A stretch of 64,000 nt of DNA from Hoeflea marina (GCF_003182275.1 NZ_QGTR01000001.1:534130-598129), one strand, 5' to 3'; counted from the first letter of the stretch, positions 7,091 through 17,814 are shown. Notes: generated by a model from the letters alone, not told the origin. Numbers and translations are program-made.

Positions 7091-7702
7091 ATGGTGAGTG
7101 TTGCCCGGAACCCCGGATATCTGATGTCGTTCTCCACGGGCGGGCTTCTCATCAACGAGAGCGTCGAGCTTGCCCGCCTCCATCGCGAGGGCGAGGCCTG
7201 GGACCTGACGCTCGCCCGCGCCATGCAGGACGGTCTGGCGTCGCTGCCAAAGGCCGCCTCGAACCGGAGAACGCTTCGCGAGATCCGCAATCGGATCGCC
7301 TGCCTGTCGGCCGCCGAGCGGGAATTCCTGACCGACCTGGCCGACCGCCAGGAACAGCACGCGCTGCTCTGGGTCGCCGCCTGCAGGGCCTACCGGTTCG
7401 TTCGCGAATTCGCCGTCGAGGTGCTTGGCGAAAGATACCTGTCGTGGCGGCTTGACCTGGGGCAGCAAGCTTTCGAGGTCCAGTTCGCGGCCAAGGCGGA
7501 ATGGGACGAAGGCCTGGCTGCGATAAGCCCGTCTACGCGGCGGAAACTCGGTCAGGTGCTGTACCGGATGATGCGCGAAGCCGGGTTGTTAAGCGCTGAC
7601 GGGCGTATCCAAACCGTATATTTGTCGCCGCGACTTAAATCATTGATTGTGGAAGGCGATCCGGACGGGCTAGAAGTCTTTCCGGGAGGGGACACCGGAT
7701 GA
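7091..7702 (+). CDS. brxA: BREX protein BrxA
   Basis: A 203-residue protein of the DUF1819 family, first gene of a type I BREX operon. BREX blocks phage DNA replication and marks host DNA by adenine methylation; BrxA is a small DNA-binding protein. The diagnostic N-terminus is YLMSFSTGGLLINESVELA, and the C-terminus has RRKLGQVLYRMMREAGLL. An earlier in-frame ATG at 7043 would add 16 residues. I prefer 7091 because family members begin close to the SFSTGG motif, but neither start has a strong ribosome-binding site. The stop overlaps the brxB start. Confidence 0.85.
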   Translation: MVSVARNPGYLMSFSTGGLLINESVELARLHREGEAWDLTLARAMQDGLASLPKAASNRRTLREIRNRIACLSAAEREFLTDLADRQEQHALLWVAACRAYRFVREFAVEVLGERYLSWRLDLGQQAFEVQFAAKAEWDEGLAAISPSTRRKLGQVLYRMMREAGLLSADGRIQTVYLSPRLKSLIVEGDPDGLEVFPGGDTG

Positions 7703-8301
7703 ATCACGTCATGAGCCGCCGCGAGCGCGTCGAACACCTGTTCAGGGTGGTTGCCAGCGCCCGGTTCCTGAACAAGGCGGGCCTCGGCAACGAGGTGCCT
7801 TTCTTCATCTGTCCGTTTCCGCCCGAGGACGGCTTGGTGATGAACGATGACCGGAGCGATCTGGTCACGCGTCTGGCGCATGCCGGGATCCGCGTGCTCG
7901 ACCTCAGCCTCTATGATCTGGCTCTCGACATCCTGCGCGAGCGCGGCATTCTCGATCAGCTGATCGAACGGGAGGCCGACACCGACAAGGCGCAGATCCG
8001 GGAACTGCTGCAGGGCATTCTCGACCCCGAGAGCCATCTGATCCCGAAGATCGGCGAAGCGATCGGTTCCACGCCCCATGACGTCATCTTCCTGTCCGGG
8101 GTGGGCGAGGTCTATCCCTTCATCCGTTCCCACAATGTCTTGAACAATCTGCAAAGCACGGCAAAGGATCGCCCTACGGTCCTCTTCTTTCCGGGCACCT
8201 ATACGCACGCGCTGGCCACGGGGGCTTCGCTGGAGCTCTTCGGCCAACGGCAGGAAGATCGATACTACCGCGCCTTCAACATCATGAACTACGAGGTCTG
8301 A
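7699..8301 (+). CDS. brxB: BREX protein BrxB
   Basis: A 200-residue DUF1788 protein. The N-terminal pattern RERVEHLFRVV followed by EVPFFICPFPPEDG is typical of BrxB, as is the late segment DVIFLSGVGEVYPFIRSHNV. It starts in an ATGA overlap with brxA, preceded by GGGAGGGG. BrxB is required for BREX activity in characterised type I systems, although its biochemical role is not firmly established. Confidence 0.9.
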   Translation: MNHVMSRRERVEHLFRVVASARFLNKAGLGNEVPFFICPFPPEDGLVMNDDRSDLVTRLAHAGIRVLDLSLYDLALDILRERGILDQLIEREADTDKAQIRELLQGILDPESHLIPKIGEAIGSTPHDVIFLSGVGEVYPFIRSHNVLNNLQSTAKDRPTVLFFPGTYTHALATGASLELFGQRQEDRYYRAFNIMNYEV

Positions 8302-8304
8302 CCC

Positions 8305-11300
8305 ATGGGCACCAAGCTACGCGAAATCTTTGCCAAGCCTGTGGACCGCTCGATCGACGGCGTTATCAAGGCCGACGACATGTCGAGCTTGCTCGTCGAG
8401 CTGGACGAGTACGTTATCACCAAGGAGATCGGGCAGCGGCTTGAGCGCTTCCTTGATGCCTACAACAATTACGAAACCGCGAATGGTGTTTGGATCTCCG
8501 GCTTTTTCGGATCGGGGAAATCCCATCTGCTGAAAATGCTGGCTCTTCTGCTTGAGAACGATGAAGTCGACGGCAAGCGCGCGCTCGAAATTTTCGAGAC
8601 CAAACTTGGGGACGACCCGATGCTGGCCGGCGCGCTGCGCAAAGCGGTGTCGATCGCGTCGAAATCGATCCTCTTCAACATCGATCAGAAGGCCGACGTG
8701 ATTTCCAAGACGGATGTGGATGCTCTGCTTTCCGTCTTTCAAAAGGTCTTCGACGAGATGTGCGGCTATTACGGCAAGCAGCCGCATATCGCGCAGTTCG
8801 AGCGCGACCTCGACAGTCGCGGCCAGCTCGATGCCTTCAAGCAGGCCTTCGAACGCACCTCCGGAAAGCCCTGGGAGCGCGGACGCGAACAGGTCCTGTT
8901 TGAGGAGAAGAACATAGCGACCGCCTTTGCGGAAGCGACCGGCGGAGAGGTGGCCGCAGATGTTCTGACCAGGTATCGCAACGACACGCGTGTGTCGATC
9001 GAGGACTTCGCCAACACCGTCAAAGCCTGGATCGATTCGCAAGGCCCGAAATTCCGGTTGAACTTCTTCGTGGACGAGGTCGGCCAGTTCATCGCCAACA
9101 ACGTCAAGCTGATGACCAATCTGCAGACCATCGCCGAAAGCCTCAACACCAAATGCAAGGGGCAGGCCTGGATCATTGTCACTGCCCAGCAGGACATGGG
9201 CGCGGTCATTGGCGATAGAACCCAGCAGCAGGAAAATGACTTCTCCAAAATCCAGGCCCGTTTTGCAAACCGGATGCCGCTCAATTCTCAGGACGTGGCC
9301 GAGGTGATCCAGAAGCGGTTGCTGGCCAAGACCGATGAGGGCCAGATCACGTTGGGCAACATCTATGCCCACGAGGAAAACAATCTCCGCACCCTTTTCG
9401 ATTTCGGCGACGGTTCATTCCGCTTCAAGAACTTCAGCGGCAAAGACCAGTTCGTCGCCAGCTATCCGTTTCCAAACTATCAATATGATCTGTTTCAGCG
9501 CGCGATCCAGGGGCTTTCTGATCACAACGCGTTCGAGGGCAAGCACAGTTCGGTGGGTGAGCGCTCGATGCTGGGCGTCTTCCAGGACGTCGCGAAGAAA
9601 ATTGCGGATAACGAGATAGGCAGCATCGCCACTTTCGATCTCATGTTCGAGGGCATTCGCACGGCTCTGAAATCATCGGTCCAGCAGTCGATCCAGTTGG
9701 CCGAACGGAACCTCGGCGATGAATTCGCGCTACGCGTCCTTAAGTCGCTTTTCCTGGTCAAATACGTCAAGGAGTTCAAACCCACCGTTCGCAACATCTC
9801 CATTCTTCTGTTGTCAGCGTTTGACGCCGATCAGACCGAGCAGCGGCGCAGAATCGAGGAAGCGCTGTCGCGGCTGGAGCGCGAGACGCTGATCCAGCGC
9901 AATGGCGATGTCTATGAGTTCCTCACGCTGGAGGAAAAGGATGTCGAGGCCGAGATCAAGAGCCTAACCGTTGACACGTCCGAGCTCACCAAGGTCATGG
10001 AGGAGCTGGCCTTCGACGAAATCCTCCGTCACCGGAAAATCAAGCACGTGTCGACCGGCATCGAGTATCCGTTCGGACGCAAGCTTGACGACCATCTCCA
10101 AGGGCGGGACTACGAAGTGGCAATCAATCTGATTTCGCCGTTCAACGATGATTCCGAAACGCCTGATGCCGTTCGGATGCGCAGCATGGGCCGCGATGAA
10201 CTCGCCGTGGTCCTTGGTCGTGACATCCGGTTCATGCAGGACCTGCGGCTCTGGAAACAGACCGACAAGTTCGCGCGGCAGGCTCGAACCGGTTCGGAGC
10301 AACCAGGCCGCGATCGCATCATCGCCGAGAAAGGCCAGCAAAACGCGCGACGCCACAAGGACATCACGGTTCGCCTGCGCAAGCTGATCGGGGATGCCAA
10401 GCTCTTTGTCCGCGGTGTCGAGCTGGAGATTGCCGGCGATGACCCGCAGGAGCGTCTGACCAAGGGTTTCCAGCAGCTTGTTGACAAGGTCTACACCAAT
10501 CTGCCGATGCTGCGGTCCACCTACAACGAGGCCGATCTGGTGCGGGCCTGTCAGCCGAATGGGGATCTGTTCGGGGCCGAAGGCAGTGGCTTGACCGAGC
10601 CGGAACATGAAGTACTGAATTTCGCGCAATCCCAGCGTGGCCTCGGCAGCAGAACGACGGCGAAACAGCTCACCGAGCGCTTTGGCTCCAAACCCTATGG
10701 CTGGCCGGCCCTCGCCATCCTCTGCCTGACAGGAAGCCTGGTCACGCGTGGCAAGCTTGAGGCCCGGCTCGATGGCGATCTGCTAGAGGAAAAGCGCCTG
10801 GCCCAGGCCTTGAACAACAGCAATGCCCTTGCCAATATCCTGTTGTCTCCGCAGATCGAGTTTTCCGCAGCCCAGGTCCGCGCCTCACGACAGGTGTTCA
10901 ACGATCTGTTTGGCGTGCCGGCCGAAAGCAATGATGCACGGGCGCTGGGGGCCGAATGGCTTGCCGCCGTTCGCACCCTGCTTGCCGACCTCGAAACATT
11001 TGCACGGCAGACCTCTGAATATCCGTTCCTGGCAGCGCTTGAGCCGCTGCGGCAGCGGATGTCGGACATGCGTGATCAGCAACCGGTCTGGTTCATCACC
11101 GAGCCGGTCGAGCAACAGGATGCGCTGATCGATGCCAAGGAGGATATCCTCGACAAGATCCGCAGCTTCATGAGCGGGCCGCAACGAAAGATCTATGACG
11201 AGGTGCGGGCCTTCCTCGCCACCCAGGATGCCAACCTCTCCTATATCGATCCGCAGGCCGGCCAGAAGATCCGCGAGGCCCTGGCCGATCCGGATTGCTA

Positions 11301-11826
11301 TAAGGGCAGTTCCATCCAGGAACTGAAGACCAGCTTCTACCAGCTCAAGGAGACCATCGAGCAGCAGGTGCTGGCGGAGCGCAAGGAGGTGGTGAAGGCG
11401 ATTGATGAGGTGGCGGACAAGGTGTCGACCACCAGTGAGTTCCAGGCCCTGACCTCGGACCAGCAGGCGCAGATCCGGCGCAGCATCGAGGCGCACAAGG
11501 ATCGGCTGGACAGTCAGACCATCATTGCGGTCCTGCGTGATCGGGCCAATGGGGTTCGGACCAACTCCTTGTCGGCGATCATGCGAGAGGTCGTTTCGCT
11601 GAGCTCGCCCCCGGCGCAACCGGTTCCACCAAGAACACTGGATGGCATGGGAGAACGCGGTGCGGCACCCCGTCCGCGCCCGCCGGAATTCGCCAATGCG
11701 CGCGAACTCTACATCCCGTTCTCGAAGACCTATCTGGAGAACGAGAACGACGTGGACCAGTATCTCGATGAAATGAAAAAGGCCCTGCTGACGACGATCG
11801 GCAGCGGCAAGAAAGTGTTGATCTGA
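8305..11826 (+). CDS. brxC: BREX P-loop ATPase BrxC
   Basis: A 1173-residue protein of the DUF499/BrxC type, the large ATPase core of BREX. The N-terminus MGTKLREIFAKPVDRSIDGV is family-typical. A Walker A motif GFFGSGKS is at residues 66-73. A Walker B-like strand, LNFFVDEVGQF, lies near residue 255, followed by IIVTAQQDM, a sensor-like segment. The long C-terminal half is helical and charged. Only 3 bp separate it from brxB, and its stop codon overlaps the pglX start (TGATG). Composition resembles the rest of the operon. Confidence 0.95.
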   Translation: MGTKLREIFAKPVDRSIDGVIKADDMSSLLVELDEYVITKEIGQRLERFLDAYNNYETANGVWISGFFGSGKSHLLKMLALLLENDEVDGKRALEIFETKLGDDPMLAGALRKAVSIASKSILFNIDQKADVISKTDVDALLSVFQKVFDEMCGYYGKQPHIAQFERDLDSRGQLDAFKQAFERTSGKPWERGREQVLFEEKNIATAFAEATGGEVAADVLTRYRNDTRVSIEDFANTVKAWIDSQGPKFRLNFFVDEVGQFIANNVKLMTNLQTIAESLNTKCKGQAWIIVTAQQDMGAVIGDRTQQQENDFSKIQARFANRMPLNSQDVAEVIQKRLLAKTDEGQITLGNIYAHEENNLRTLFDFGDGSFRFKNFSGKDQFVASYPFPNYQYDLFQRAIQGLSDHNAFEGKHSSVGERSMLGVFQDVAKKIADNEIGSIATFDLMFEGIRTALKSSVQQSIQLAERNLGDEFALRVLKSLFLVKYVKEFKPTVRNISILLLSAFDADQTEQRRRIEEALSRLERETLIQRNGDVYEFLTLEEKDVEAEIKSLTVDTSELTKVMEELAFDEILRHRKIKHVSTGIEYPFGRKLDDHLQGRDYEVAINLISPFNDDSETPDAVRMRSMGRDELAVVLGRDIRFMQDLRLWKQTDKFARQARTGSEQPGRDRIIAEKGQQNARRHKDITVRLRKLIGDAKLFVRGVELEIAGDDPQERLTKGFQQLVDKVYTNLPMLRSTYNEADLVRACQPNGDLFGAEGSGLTEPEHEVLNFAQSQRGLGSRTTAKQLTERFGSKPYGWPALAILCLTGSLVTRGKLEARLDGDLLEEKRLAQALNNSNALANILLSPQIEFSAAQVRASRQVFNDLFGVPAESNDARALGAEWLAAVRTLLADLETFARQTSEYPFLAALEPLRQRMSDMRDQQPVWFITEPVEQQDALIDAKEDILDKIRSFMSGPQRKIYDEVRAFLATQDANLSYIDPQAGQKIREALADPDCYKGSSIQELKTSFYQLKETIEQQVLAERKEVVKAIDEVADKVSTTSEFQALTSDQQAQIRRSIEAHKDRLDSQTIIAVLRDRANGVRTNSLSAIMREVVSLSSPPAQPVPPRTLDGMGERGAAPRPRPPEFANARELYIPFSKTYLENENDVDQYLDEMKKALLTTIGSGKKVLI

Positions 11827-14800
11827 TGGACACCGGTGCCCTCAGGAAATTCGCGCAGTCTGCGCGCAATCTGCTGATCAGTCAGGTCGCGGCCAAGCTC
11901 GATCTGGTGCTCGATCCGTCGTCCGCAGCAAGGCGTGAGCACCCAAGTGCCGTCAGGGAGCTGGAGAATGCGATCCGCTCCAGCGATCGCAAACAGGTGA
12001 TCGAGCAGGTGGCCTATACCTGGTTCAACCGCTTCACGGCGCTGCGCTTCATGGATGCCTGCGGCTACACCAATCCGCGCGTCGTCTCGCCGGCCGACGG
12101 CCAGACCCGGCCGGAAATCCTGTCGGAAGCGATGAGCGGCAGTGTTCCGGATGGCGCATCGCCGCAGATCGCCGCTCTGCTCAGCGGTCGGTCGCCTTCG
12201 AACGATCCGCAGGCCGAGGCCTATCGCTTGTTGCTGGTTCAGGCCTGCAACCAGTGGCACGGGCCGATGCCGTTCATGTTCGAGGAGATCGACGACTACA
12301 CCGAACTTCTGATGCCCGAGGATCTGCTTAGCCAGACGTCGATACTTGCCCAACTGCGCAAGGTGATGAACGAGGAGGCCTGTCAGGATGTCGAGATCAT
12401 TGGTTGGCTCTACCAGTTCTACATTTCGGAAAAGAAGGATCAAGTTTTCGCAGGGCTGAAGAAGAACCAGAAGATCACGGCCGAGAACATCCCCGCAGCG
12501 ACGCAACTGTTCACGCCGCACTGGATCGTCCGCTATCTGGTCGAGAACTCGCTTGGGCGGCTGTGGCTGCTCAACCGTCCGCAGTCGAAACTGGCGGCGC
12601 GGATGGATTACTACATCGCGCCTGAAGAGGCCGAGACGGACTTTCTGAAGATCAGGAGGCCCGAAGATATCCGCATCTGCGATCCGGCTTGCGGCTCGGG
12701 GCACATGCTGACCTATGCCTTCGACCTGCTCTATGCGATCTACGAGGAAGAGGGCTACGAGGCGACGGAAATTCCCGGCCTAATCCTGACCCACAACCTC
12801 ACCGGCATCGAGATCGATGACCGCGCCGGTGCGCTGGCGGCGTTTGCGTTGGCGATGAAAGCAGCGGCGAAGCTAGGGCGGCGGCGGTTCCTGCGGATGG
12901 AGGCGAAGCCCGACATCTGTGTGTTGCAGAACGTGACCTTTACAGATGCCGAGATGCAGGACGTGGCCGCCGTGGTGGGGCGCGACATGTTCACGGATGA
13001 GTTGCGCGTGTCGCTTCAGCAATTCGAGCAGGCCAAGAACTTCGGCTCGCTGATCGTGCCGAAGTTGCGCGATCCGGCCGAGACGTTGCGGGTGGTGGAG
13101 GCGCGGGATCTCGGCTCCGACCTGCTGTTGAAAGAAGTACAGGCGCGCGTGGTGGCCGTGTTGCGCATGGCCGAGACACTGTTGCCGAAGTATCACGTGG
13201 TGGTGGCCAACCCACCGTATATGGGTAGCGCGGGAATGAATGCCGTATTGAAGAGCTGGATCGAGAAGCACTTCAAAGCCGCAAAACTTGACGCAATGAC
13301 CTGCTTCATGGATCGCGCCACTAAACTCACGAAGCCGAAAGGGGCGTGGGGAATGATAAATCTCCCAAGCTGGCTGTTCTTGGGATCATATTCAAAGTTT
13401 AGAACTGCATTCTTGCTGCAAAACAGAATCTCCTCGTTCCTTCACCTCGGACGAGGAGTGTTCGGTCCGGATTTTGGATCGGTAGCTTTCGTGGCCAGCC
13501 GGATTCAAGACAAACCGCAGCATCGAGGATGTTATTTGAAACTGTATGAACAGCATTCACTTGTTCGGACGCCCGAAGAAATTCAAAGAAAATTTTTGGA
13601 GCGGGACTGTGAAATTTATCTAAGCGATCAAAATAACTTCCTAAAGATCCCAGGTGCTCCCGTAGCTTATTGGCACAACTCGGCTGTCTATGAAGCATTT
13701 GAGGGGCGACAAGTCTCTCAAGTTGCGCGCCCGATGATTGGCATCCAGAGCGGCGACAACGACCGGTTTTATCGTCAATGGCAAGAGGTATGTCGCGCCG
13801 ATATTTCAACCTCGATACATTCTATGGAAGACACTTCCGACAGGTTGGTCTGGGCTCCGCTTCAACGTGGTGGGGATGCGAGAAAATGGTATGGAAACAA
13901 CTCATACGTGGTAAATTTATCGAACTCTGCGAGCGATATTAAAAGCGTTGAGAATAGCTCTCTGAGGAATTCTTCAGAGTATTTTCAAGAATGTGTTTCT
14001 TGGAACCGTTTATCCAATGGGCGTTTCTATCCTCGTCACGTGGATAAGGGGTTCGCCTTCGACGATGTCAGCCCTTTTCTGACGACCACTCAAGAGGCAA
14101 CCACCGCGGATCTTCTGGCTTGCCTCGGCAGTTCTGCATCCCAATTCTTCGTTCGCTCATTTTCCACAGGTTACAAGACCGAGGTAGGTCATGTTGCGCC
14201 GTTGCCGCTGCCCAATGATGCGATCGGCGCAAGAGACTGGAATAGGCAGATTCGACGGGCAGTTCATATTGCCCGCTCCGACTGGGACGCCTACGAAACC
14301 TCCTGGGATTTCTCCACGCACCCGCTGCTCCGAACCGACCGCCGGGCCGAGACGCTGGAGGACAGCTATGCCGCCCTCCGCACCTATTGGCAGGGCATAA
14401 CGGTCGAGATGCAGCGGCTGGAGGAAGAGAACAACCGCATCTTCATCGATGCCTATGGCCTGCAGGATGAACTCACCCCTGAGGTACCCGTCGAGGAGAT
14501 CACCCTCATCTGCAACCCCGCCCATCGCTATGGCGGCAAGGCCAACCAAGAAGAGCTTGAAGCCCGTCTGCGGGCCGACACGATGGCCGAGTTTCTGTCC
14601 TACGCCGTGGGCTGCATGTTCGGCCGCTACAGCCTCGACGGGCCGGGCCTGATCCTCGCCAACCAGGGCGAGACGCTGGCGGATTACCTCGCTCGCGTGC
14701 CGCAACCGAGCTTCATGCCGGACGAGGACAATGTCATCCCTGTGCTCGATGGTGACTGGTTCCCCGACGACATCACCGAGCGTTTCCGCCTTTTCCTCTC

Positions 14801-15308
14801 CACCACCTTCGGGGCGGAGAAGCTGCAGGAAAATCTGCGCTTTATCGAGAAGGCTCTGGACAAGGATGTCCGCAAATATTTCACCCGCGATTTCTACAAT
14901 GACCATGTCAGGCGCTACAAGAAGCGCCCGATCTACTGGATGTTTTCAAGCCCCAAAGGCTCGTTCAACGCGCTGATCTACATGCACCGTTATCGCCCTG
15001 ACACGGTGTCGGTGGTGCTCAACGAGTATCTGCGCGAATTCATCACCAAGCTCGAAACCGAGCGGGCGCGACTCGAACAACTGGCGGACGATGCAAGCGC
15101 CAGCCAGAGCCAGCGAACCAAGGCGCTGAAGGATGTGACGGGCATCATCATACAAATCGACGAGCTGACCAAATGGGAGCGCGAGGTGATGTTCCCACTC
15201 GCACAGAAACAGCTTGAGATCGATCTCGATGACGGTGTGAAGGCCAACTATCCGCTGTTTGGCGATGCGCTCAAGCCGATCAAGGGGCTGGAGGCTGCGG
15301 ATGAGTGA
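11826..15308 (+). CDS. pglX: BREX adenine-specific DNA methyltransferase PglX
   Basis: A 1160-residue N6-adenine methyltransferase that marks host DNA in BREX. The SAM-binding motif DPACGSGHMLTYAFDLL lies near residue 286 and the catalytic NPPY near 462. Residues about 475-785 (nt 13240-14180) form the presumed target-recognition part. They are visibly richer in A and T and use rarer codons (ATA, TTA, AGA) than the flanking sequence. The gene returns to GC-rich usage by about 14280. The frame is intact, so this looks like exchange of the specificity domain, not decay. It overlaps pglZ by 8 bases. Confidence 0.95.
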   Translation: MDTGALRKFAQSARNLLISQVAAKLDLVLDPSSAARREHPSAVRELENAIRSSDRKQVIEQVAYTWFNRFTALRFMDACGYTNPRVVSPADGQTRPEILSEAMSGSVPDGASPQIAALLSGRSPSNDPQAEAYRLLLVQACNQWHGPMPFMFEEIDDYTELLMPEDLLSQTSILAQLRKVMNEEACQDVEIIGWLYQFYISEKKDQVFAGLKKNQKITAENIPAATQLFTPHWIVRYLVENSLGRLWLLNRPQSKLAARMDYYIAPEEAETDFLKIRRPEDIRICDPACGSGHMLTYAFDLLYAIYEEEGYEATEIPGLILTHNLTGIEIDDRAGALAAFALAMKAAAKLGRRRFLRMEAKPDICVLQNVTFTDAEMQDVAAVVGRDMFTDELRVSLQQFEQAKNFGSLIVPKLRDPAETLRVVEARDLGSDLLLKEVQARVVAVLRMAETLLPKYHVVVANPPYMGSAGMNAVLKSWIEKHFKAAKLDAMTCFMDRATKLTKPKGAWGMINLPSWLFLGSYSKFRTAFLLQNRISSFLHLGRGVFGPDFGSVAFVASRIQDKPQHRGCYLKLYEQHSLVRTPEEIQRKFLERDCEIYLSDQNNFLKIPGAPVAYWHNSAVYEAFEGRQVSQVARPMIGIQSGDNDRFYRQWQEVCRADISTSIHSMEDTSDRLVWAPLQRGGDARKWYGNNSYVVNLSNSASDIKSVENSSLRNSSEYFQECVSWNRLSNGRFYPRHVDKGFAFDDVSPFLTTTQEATTADLLACLGSSASQFFVRSFSTGYKTEVGHVAPLPLPNDAIGARDWNRQIRRAVHIARSDWDAYETSWDFSTHPLLRTDRRAETLEDSYAALRTYWQGITVEMQRLEEENNRIFIDAYGLQDELTPEVPVEEITLICNPAHRYGGKANQEELEARLRADTMAEFLSYAVGCMFGRYSLDGPGLILANQGETLADYLARVPQPSFMPDEDNVIPVLDGDWFPDDITERFRLFLSTTFGAEKLQENLRFIEKALDKDVRKYFTRDFYNDHVRRYKKRPIYWMFSSPKGSFNALIYMHRYRPDTVSVVLNEYLREFITKLETERARLEQLADDASASQSQRTKALKDVTGIIIQIDELTKWEREVMFPLAQKQLEIDLDDGVKANYPLFGDALKPIKGLEAADE

Positions 15309-17814
15309 CCGCATCACGGCGGGCCTCAAACGCCTGTTCGAGGATCAGGGGCACCGCATCGTCTTCTGGTATGATGCCGACCGTGACCTGCGCGGCGAAT
15401 TCGATGCGGTCGAGCTCGCCGGTGTCGCGAAACTCGAAATTGCCAACAATGAGTTCGGCCTGAAATACCGCATGCTGCGGCAGGAACCCAAAGCCCGATT
15501 CCTGCTTTATAAAGAAGGGGCTGAACCGGCAGCCGCAGACAACTGGCTGCTTGATGTCCAGCTAGCCAGCGCCGTGTTCAAGGCTGACCAGACGGCGATC
15601 TGGGTGGCCGAACTCGGCATCCCCGCAAAATACGAGGCAGCGGTGCGCGAGCACCCGGACTTCTATCGCTCACAGAAACGGCTGGAGCGGCTCCGGACCT
15701 TCGAACAGGACAAGCCGTCACGCTCGGAAAAGGATGTCCGGCGCAAGATGCTGGCGGTCTGTGCCGGTGCCGATGGTGATCTCGATACGGTGATCGAGGC
15801 GCTGCTCGGAGAGCTGGCGGACGGCCAGGATGAAAGCCTGCGGCTGATCGCCCGATCCGGACTGATGGCTTTCTTCTGGAAGGAAGTGGAGGCCGGTTTC
15901 GGCTATGCCGCCGATCAGCCGGACTTCCAGGATTTCGCCATCGCTCTGTTCGATTCCGCTTATCACCGCGCCCTTGGCGATGAGGGCCGGCTGAACGCCG
16001 AGGCGTCGCTGATGTTCCGGCGCTGGGCCAACAACAGGCATTGGGCCGGAGCCTTCGAGGCGCTGTCGCAGCAGTACCAGGAGCTCTTGAAGATCGAGGA
16101 TGATCTGCAGAAACGCGATTTCCGCCTTCTGATGCCCCATGATCATTTCGATGCGATGGACCGGCAGATCATCCGTTCCCTGGTCGAGGCGATGGCGACC
16201 CAGACGGTCAATTCCGCCGATGTGCTTCGATGGGTGCGGGAGCGCCGCCAGAGCCACTGGTACAAGACCTATGAGGACATCTACCAGGCAATTGGTTTTG
16301 CCACCGAATTCCAGCAGGCGCTGGCGGAAGCCAATCTGACCATGAACAGCGTCAGCGAAGGCGTGAAGCGCTATGCCGCCAGCTGGTACAAGCTCGACCA
16401 GCTCTATCGCAAATTCATCCACCACATGCAGAAGAGCGGCCAGGCAGGTCTTCTCAGGCCGCTCTACCAGTCAGTGGAAAAGCGCTACACGACGAACTTC
16501 GTCCTCGCCGTCAACGATGCCTGGCAGGATCAGGTCAACCGGCTGGAAGATTGGAAGATACCCGGCTATGTGCCGCAGCGAAGCTTCTATCGTGAGCACG
16601 CATCCGAATTCCGCCGCAAGGACCAGAAGGTCGTCGTCATCATCTCCGACGCGCTGCGCTATGAAGTGGCCGAGGAATGCCTGCGCAAGATCCGCGAACT
16701 GAACCGCTTCGATGCCGATCTCAAGCCGATGATCGCATCGCTGCCGAGCTACACCCAGCTCGGCATGGCTTCACTGCTTCCCAACAGCGATCTGTCGTTC
16801 AAGACGGACGGTAGTGACGGCATTCTATCAGGTGGCGAGAGCACCCAGGGCCTGCCGGCGCGGGAGAAAATTCTGGCCGCGGGACGCGCCGGCGACCGCG
16901 CCAAGGCTATGCGGGCGGAAGAGGCCATGAACATGGCTGTGTCGGAAGGCAAGGAGCTCTTCCGCGATCATGACATCATCTACATCTATCACAACCAGAT
17001 CGATGCTGTCGGCGACAAGGTCGCGACCGAAGGCAATCTCTGCCGCGCCGTAGAGGATGCGATAGACGATCTCGTGAAGCTGGTCCGCAAGCTCACTTCG
17101 GCCAATGTGACCAATATCCTGATCACCGCCGACCACGGCTTCCTCTATCAGCATCAGGCGCTGGACGAGAGTGACTTTGCCCTCGCCGATCCCCAAGGCG
17201 ACGAAATCCTGTCACGCAACCGACGTTTCGTCCTCGGACGTGGCCTGAAGCCGACCGCGGGCATGAAGAAATTCACATCCGCCCAACTGGGCATGAGCGG
17301 CGATGTCGAGGTGCTGATTCCGAACTCCATCAACCGTCTCCGGCGCCAGGGATCGGGCAGCCGCTATGTGCATGGCGGCGCGTCGCTGCAGGAAGTCGTC
17401 ATTCCCGTCCTGCGCGTGGGCAAGCAGCGCACCGCCGACATCAGCCAGGTCAGCGTCCAGATCATTGCTCCGGGAAAGAGCCTGATCACGTCGGGCCAGA
17501 TTGCCGTTTCGCTCTATCAGGCCGAGCCCGTGTCGGAGAAGATGCAGGGCAGGATGCTTCTTGCCGGCCTGTATGCCGAGGACGGGACGGCGATTTCCGA
17601 CGAGCACGAGCTGCAGTTCGATTTCGCATCGGAGAATGCGCGCGAACGGGAAATGCCAAGAAGCTTCCTGCTCAACCGGGCCGCCGATGGCTACAATGGC
17701 AAGACGGTCTATCTGAAGTTGCGCGAACGGATTGGCAAGACGAGCCGCCATCAGGATTACGCGAGCCATCCCTTCCAGCTGAAGCGCAACACCAGCATCG
17801 ATTTGGATTTCTGA
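15301..17814 (+). CDS. pglZ: BREX alkaline-phosphatase-fold protein PglZ
   Basis: An 837-residue PglZ. The alkaline phosphatase superfamily core is visible: VVVIISDALRYEVAEECL near residue 443 (the metal-binding Asp region) and ILITADHGFLYQ near 610, the second metal site. A histidine-containing segment, SRYVHGGASLQEVVIPVL, follows. The ATG at 15301 is chosen over the ORF start at 15259 because MSDRITAGLKRLF matches PglZ N-termini and gives an 8-base overlap with pglX. PglZ is essential for BREX and in one studied system has nuclease-like phosphodiesterase activity. A further gene, brxL, starts 7 bp on. Confidence 0.95.
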   Translation: MSDRITAGLKRLFEDQGHRIVFWYDADRDLRGEFDAVELAGVAKLEIANNEFGLKYRMLRQEPKARFLLYKEGAEPAAADNWLLDVQLASAVFKADQTAIWVAELGIPAKYEAAVREHPDFYRSQKRLERLRTFEQDKPSRSEKDVRRKMLAVCAGADGDLDTVIEALLGELADGQDESLRLIARSGLMAFFWKEVEAGFGYAADQPDFQDFAIALFDSAYHRALGDEGRLNAEASLMFRRWANNRHWAGAFEALSQQYQELLKIEDDLQKRDFRLLMPHDHFDAMDRQIIRSLVEAMATQTVNSADVLRWVRERRQSHWYKTYEDIYQAIGFATEFQQALAEANLTMNSVSEGVKRYAASWYKLDQLYRKFIHHMQKSGQAGLLRPLYQSVEKRYTTNFVLAVNDAWQDQVNRLEDWKIPGYVPQRSFYREHASEFRRKDQKVVVIISDALRYEVAEECLRKIRELNRFDADLKPMIASLPSYTQLGMASLLPNSDLSFKTDGSDGILSGGESTQGLPAREKILAAGRAGDRAKAMRAEEAMNMAVSEGKELFRDHDIIYIYHNQIDAVGDKVATEGNLCRAVEDAIDDLVKLVRKLTSANVTNILITADHGFLYQHQALDESDFALADPQGDEILSRNRRFVLGRGLKPTAGMKKFTSAQLGMSGDVEVLIPNSINRLRRQGSGSRYVHGGASLQEVVIPVLRVGKQRTADISQVSVQIIAPGKSLITSGQIAVSLYQAEPVSEKMQGRMLLAGLYAEDGTAISDEHELQFDFASENAREREMPRSFLLNRAADGYNGKTVYLKLRERIGKTSRHQDYASHPFQLKRNTSIDLDF

